From HGM11788 sp964654945 (GTDB lineage: Bacteria > Bacillota > Clostridia > Lachnospirales > CAG-274), in assembly GCA_964654945.1 (NCBI GenBank), contig CAZZLN010000077.1, positions 1 to 5,051 of the forward strand: 5,051 nucleotides of DNA. The letters run 5' to 3'. Below the pieces are notes generated by a model. The model did not search any database. It was not told the origin of the DNA and saw only the letters and a program-made list of their open reading frames with translations. A program made the translations under genes and the position numbers. Below, one piece after another: positions 5,019-5,051 of this stretch (positions within the stretch are counted from its first letter, which is position 1; every line of letters begins with the position of its first letter).

Positions 5019-5051
5019 CTTGCAAAAGCCTCCCTTGCGGGGACCGGCTTA
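5019..5051. repeat. Start of a further repeat copy, cut by the window end
   Basis: CTTGCAAAAGCCTCCCTTGC followed by GGGGACCGGCTTA is the left end of another element. Compared with the long copies it lacks CTAAAGGGAG between CCTCCCTTGC and GGGGACCGG. The same shortening is seen at 4757-4784. CTTGCAAAA also occurs at 179-187, just before the left long copy, so repeats appear to recur with a shared spacer. Confidence 0.6.

Noticed and set aside
4806..5025. Overlapping reading frames of about 68-69 codons on both strands
   Set aside because: They run through the repeat element, lack ribosome binding sites and have compositions dictated by the palindromes. They are chance frames.

Overview
The window looks like a piece of chromosome from a low-GC, Gram-positive anaerobe of the Clostridia. 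The evidence is AT-rich intergenic DNA, strong GGAGG-type ribosome binding sites, extended -10 promoters, a CIRCE/HrcA-controlled groESL operon and a bacterial OGG1-type 8-oxoguanine glycosylase of the kind known from Clostridium. Assignment below class is not possible from this sequence alone.

Layout. Positions 1-354 hold no gene but a dense set of palindromic, hairpin-forming repeats. A promoter at about 403-431 starts a two-gene unit: ogg (479-1342, DNA repair) and a directly abutting gene for a DUF554-family membrane protein (1343-2044). A second promoter with a perfect CIRCE operator (2147-2173) drives groES (2213-2497) and groEL (2528-4150), closed by a strong intrinsic terminator (4164-4208). 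Next comes a compact promoter-to-terminator unit of about 70 nt (4305-4412) with no ATG in it, which may be a small RNA or a terminated leader. It is followed by a TTG-start gene for a 65-residue, probably secreted protein (4460-4657). From about 4750 to the end the repeat family of the left edge returns in the same orientation.

How the genes work together. GroES and GroEL form the chaperonin, with HrcA (not in this window) as the expected repressor. Ogg removes oxidised guanine from DNA. The DUF554 protein has no established function, and its coupling to ogg may be mere adjacency. All genes are on the + strand. No terminator is visible between the DUF554 gene and the groESL promoter, so some read-through into groESL is possible.

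The least ordinary part is the repeat family. Two long copies (195-354 and 4795-5010) share near-identical ends and internal hairpins but have unrelated cores. One copy is interrupted by a separate 63-bp three-hairpin unit that also occurs at 59-121. Differences between copies fall in hairpin loops, or occur as a compensating base-pair change, so the folded shape appears to be what is conserved.
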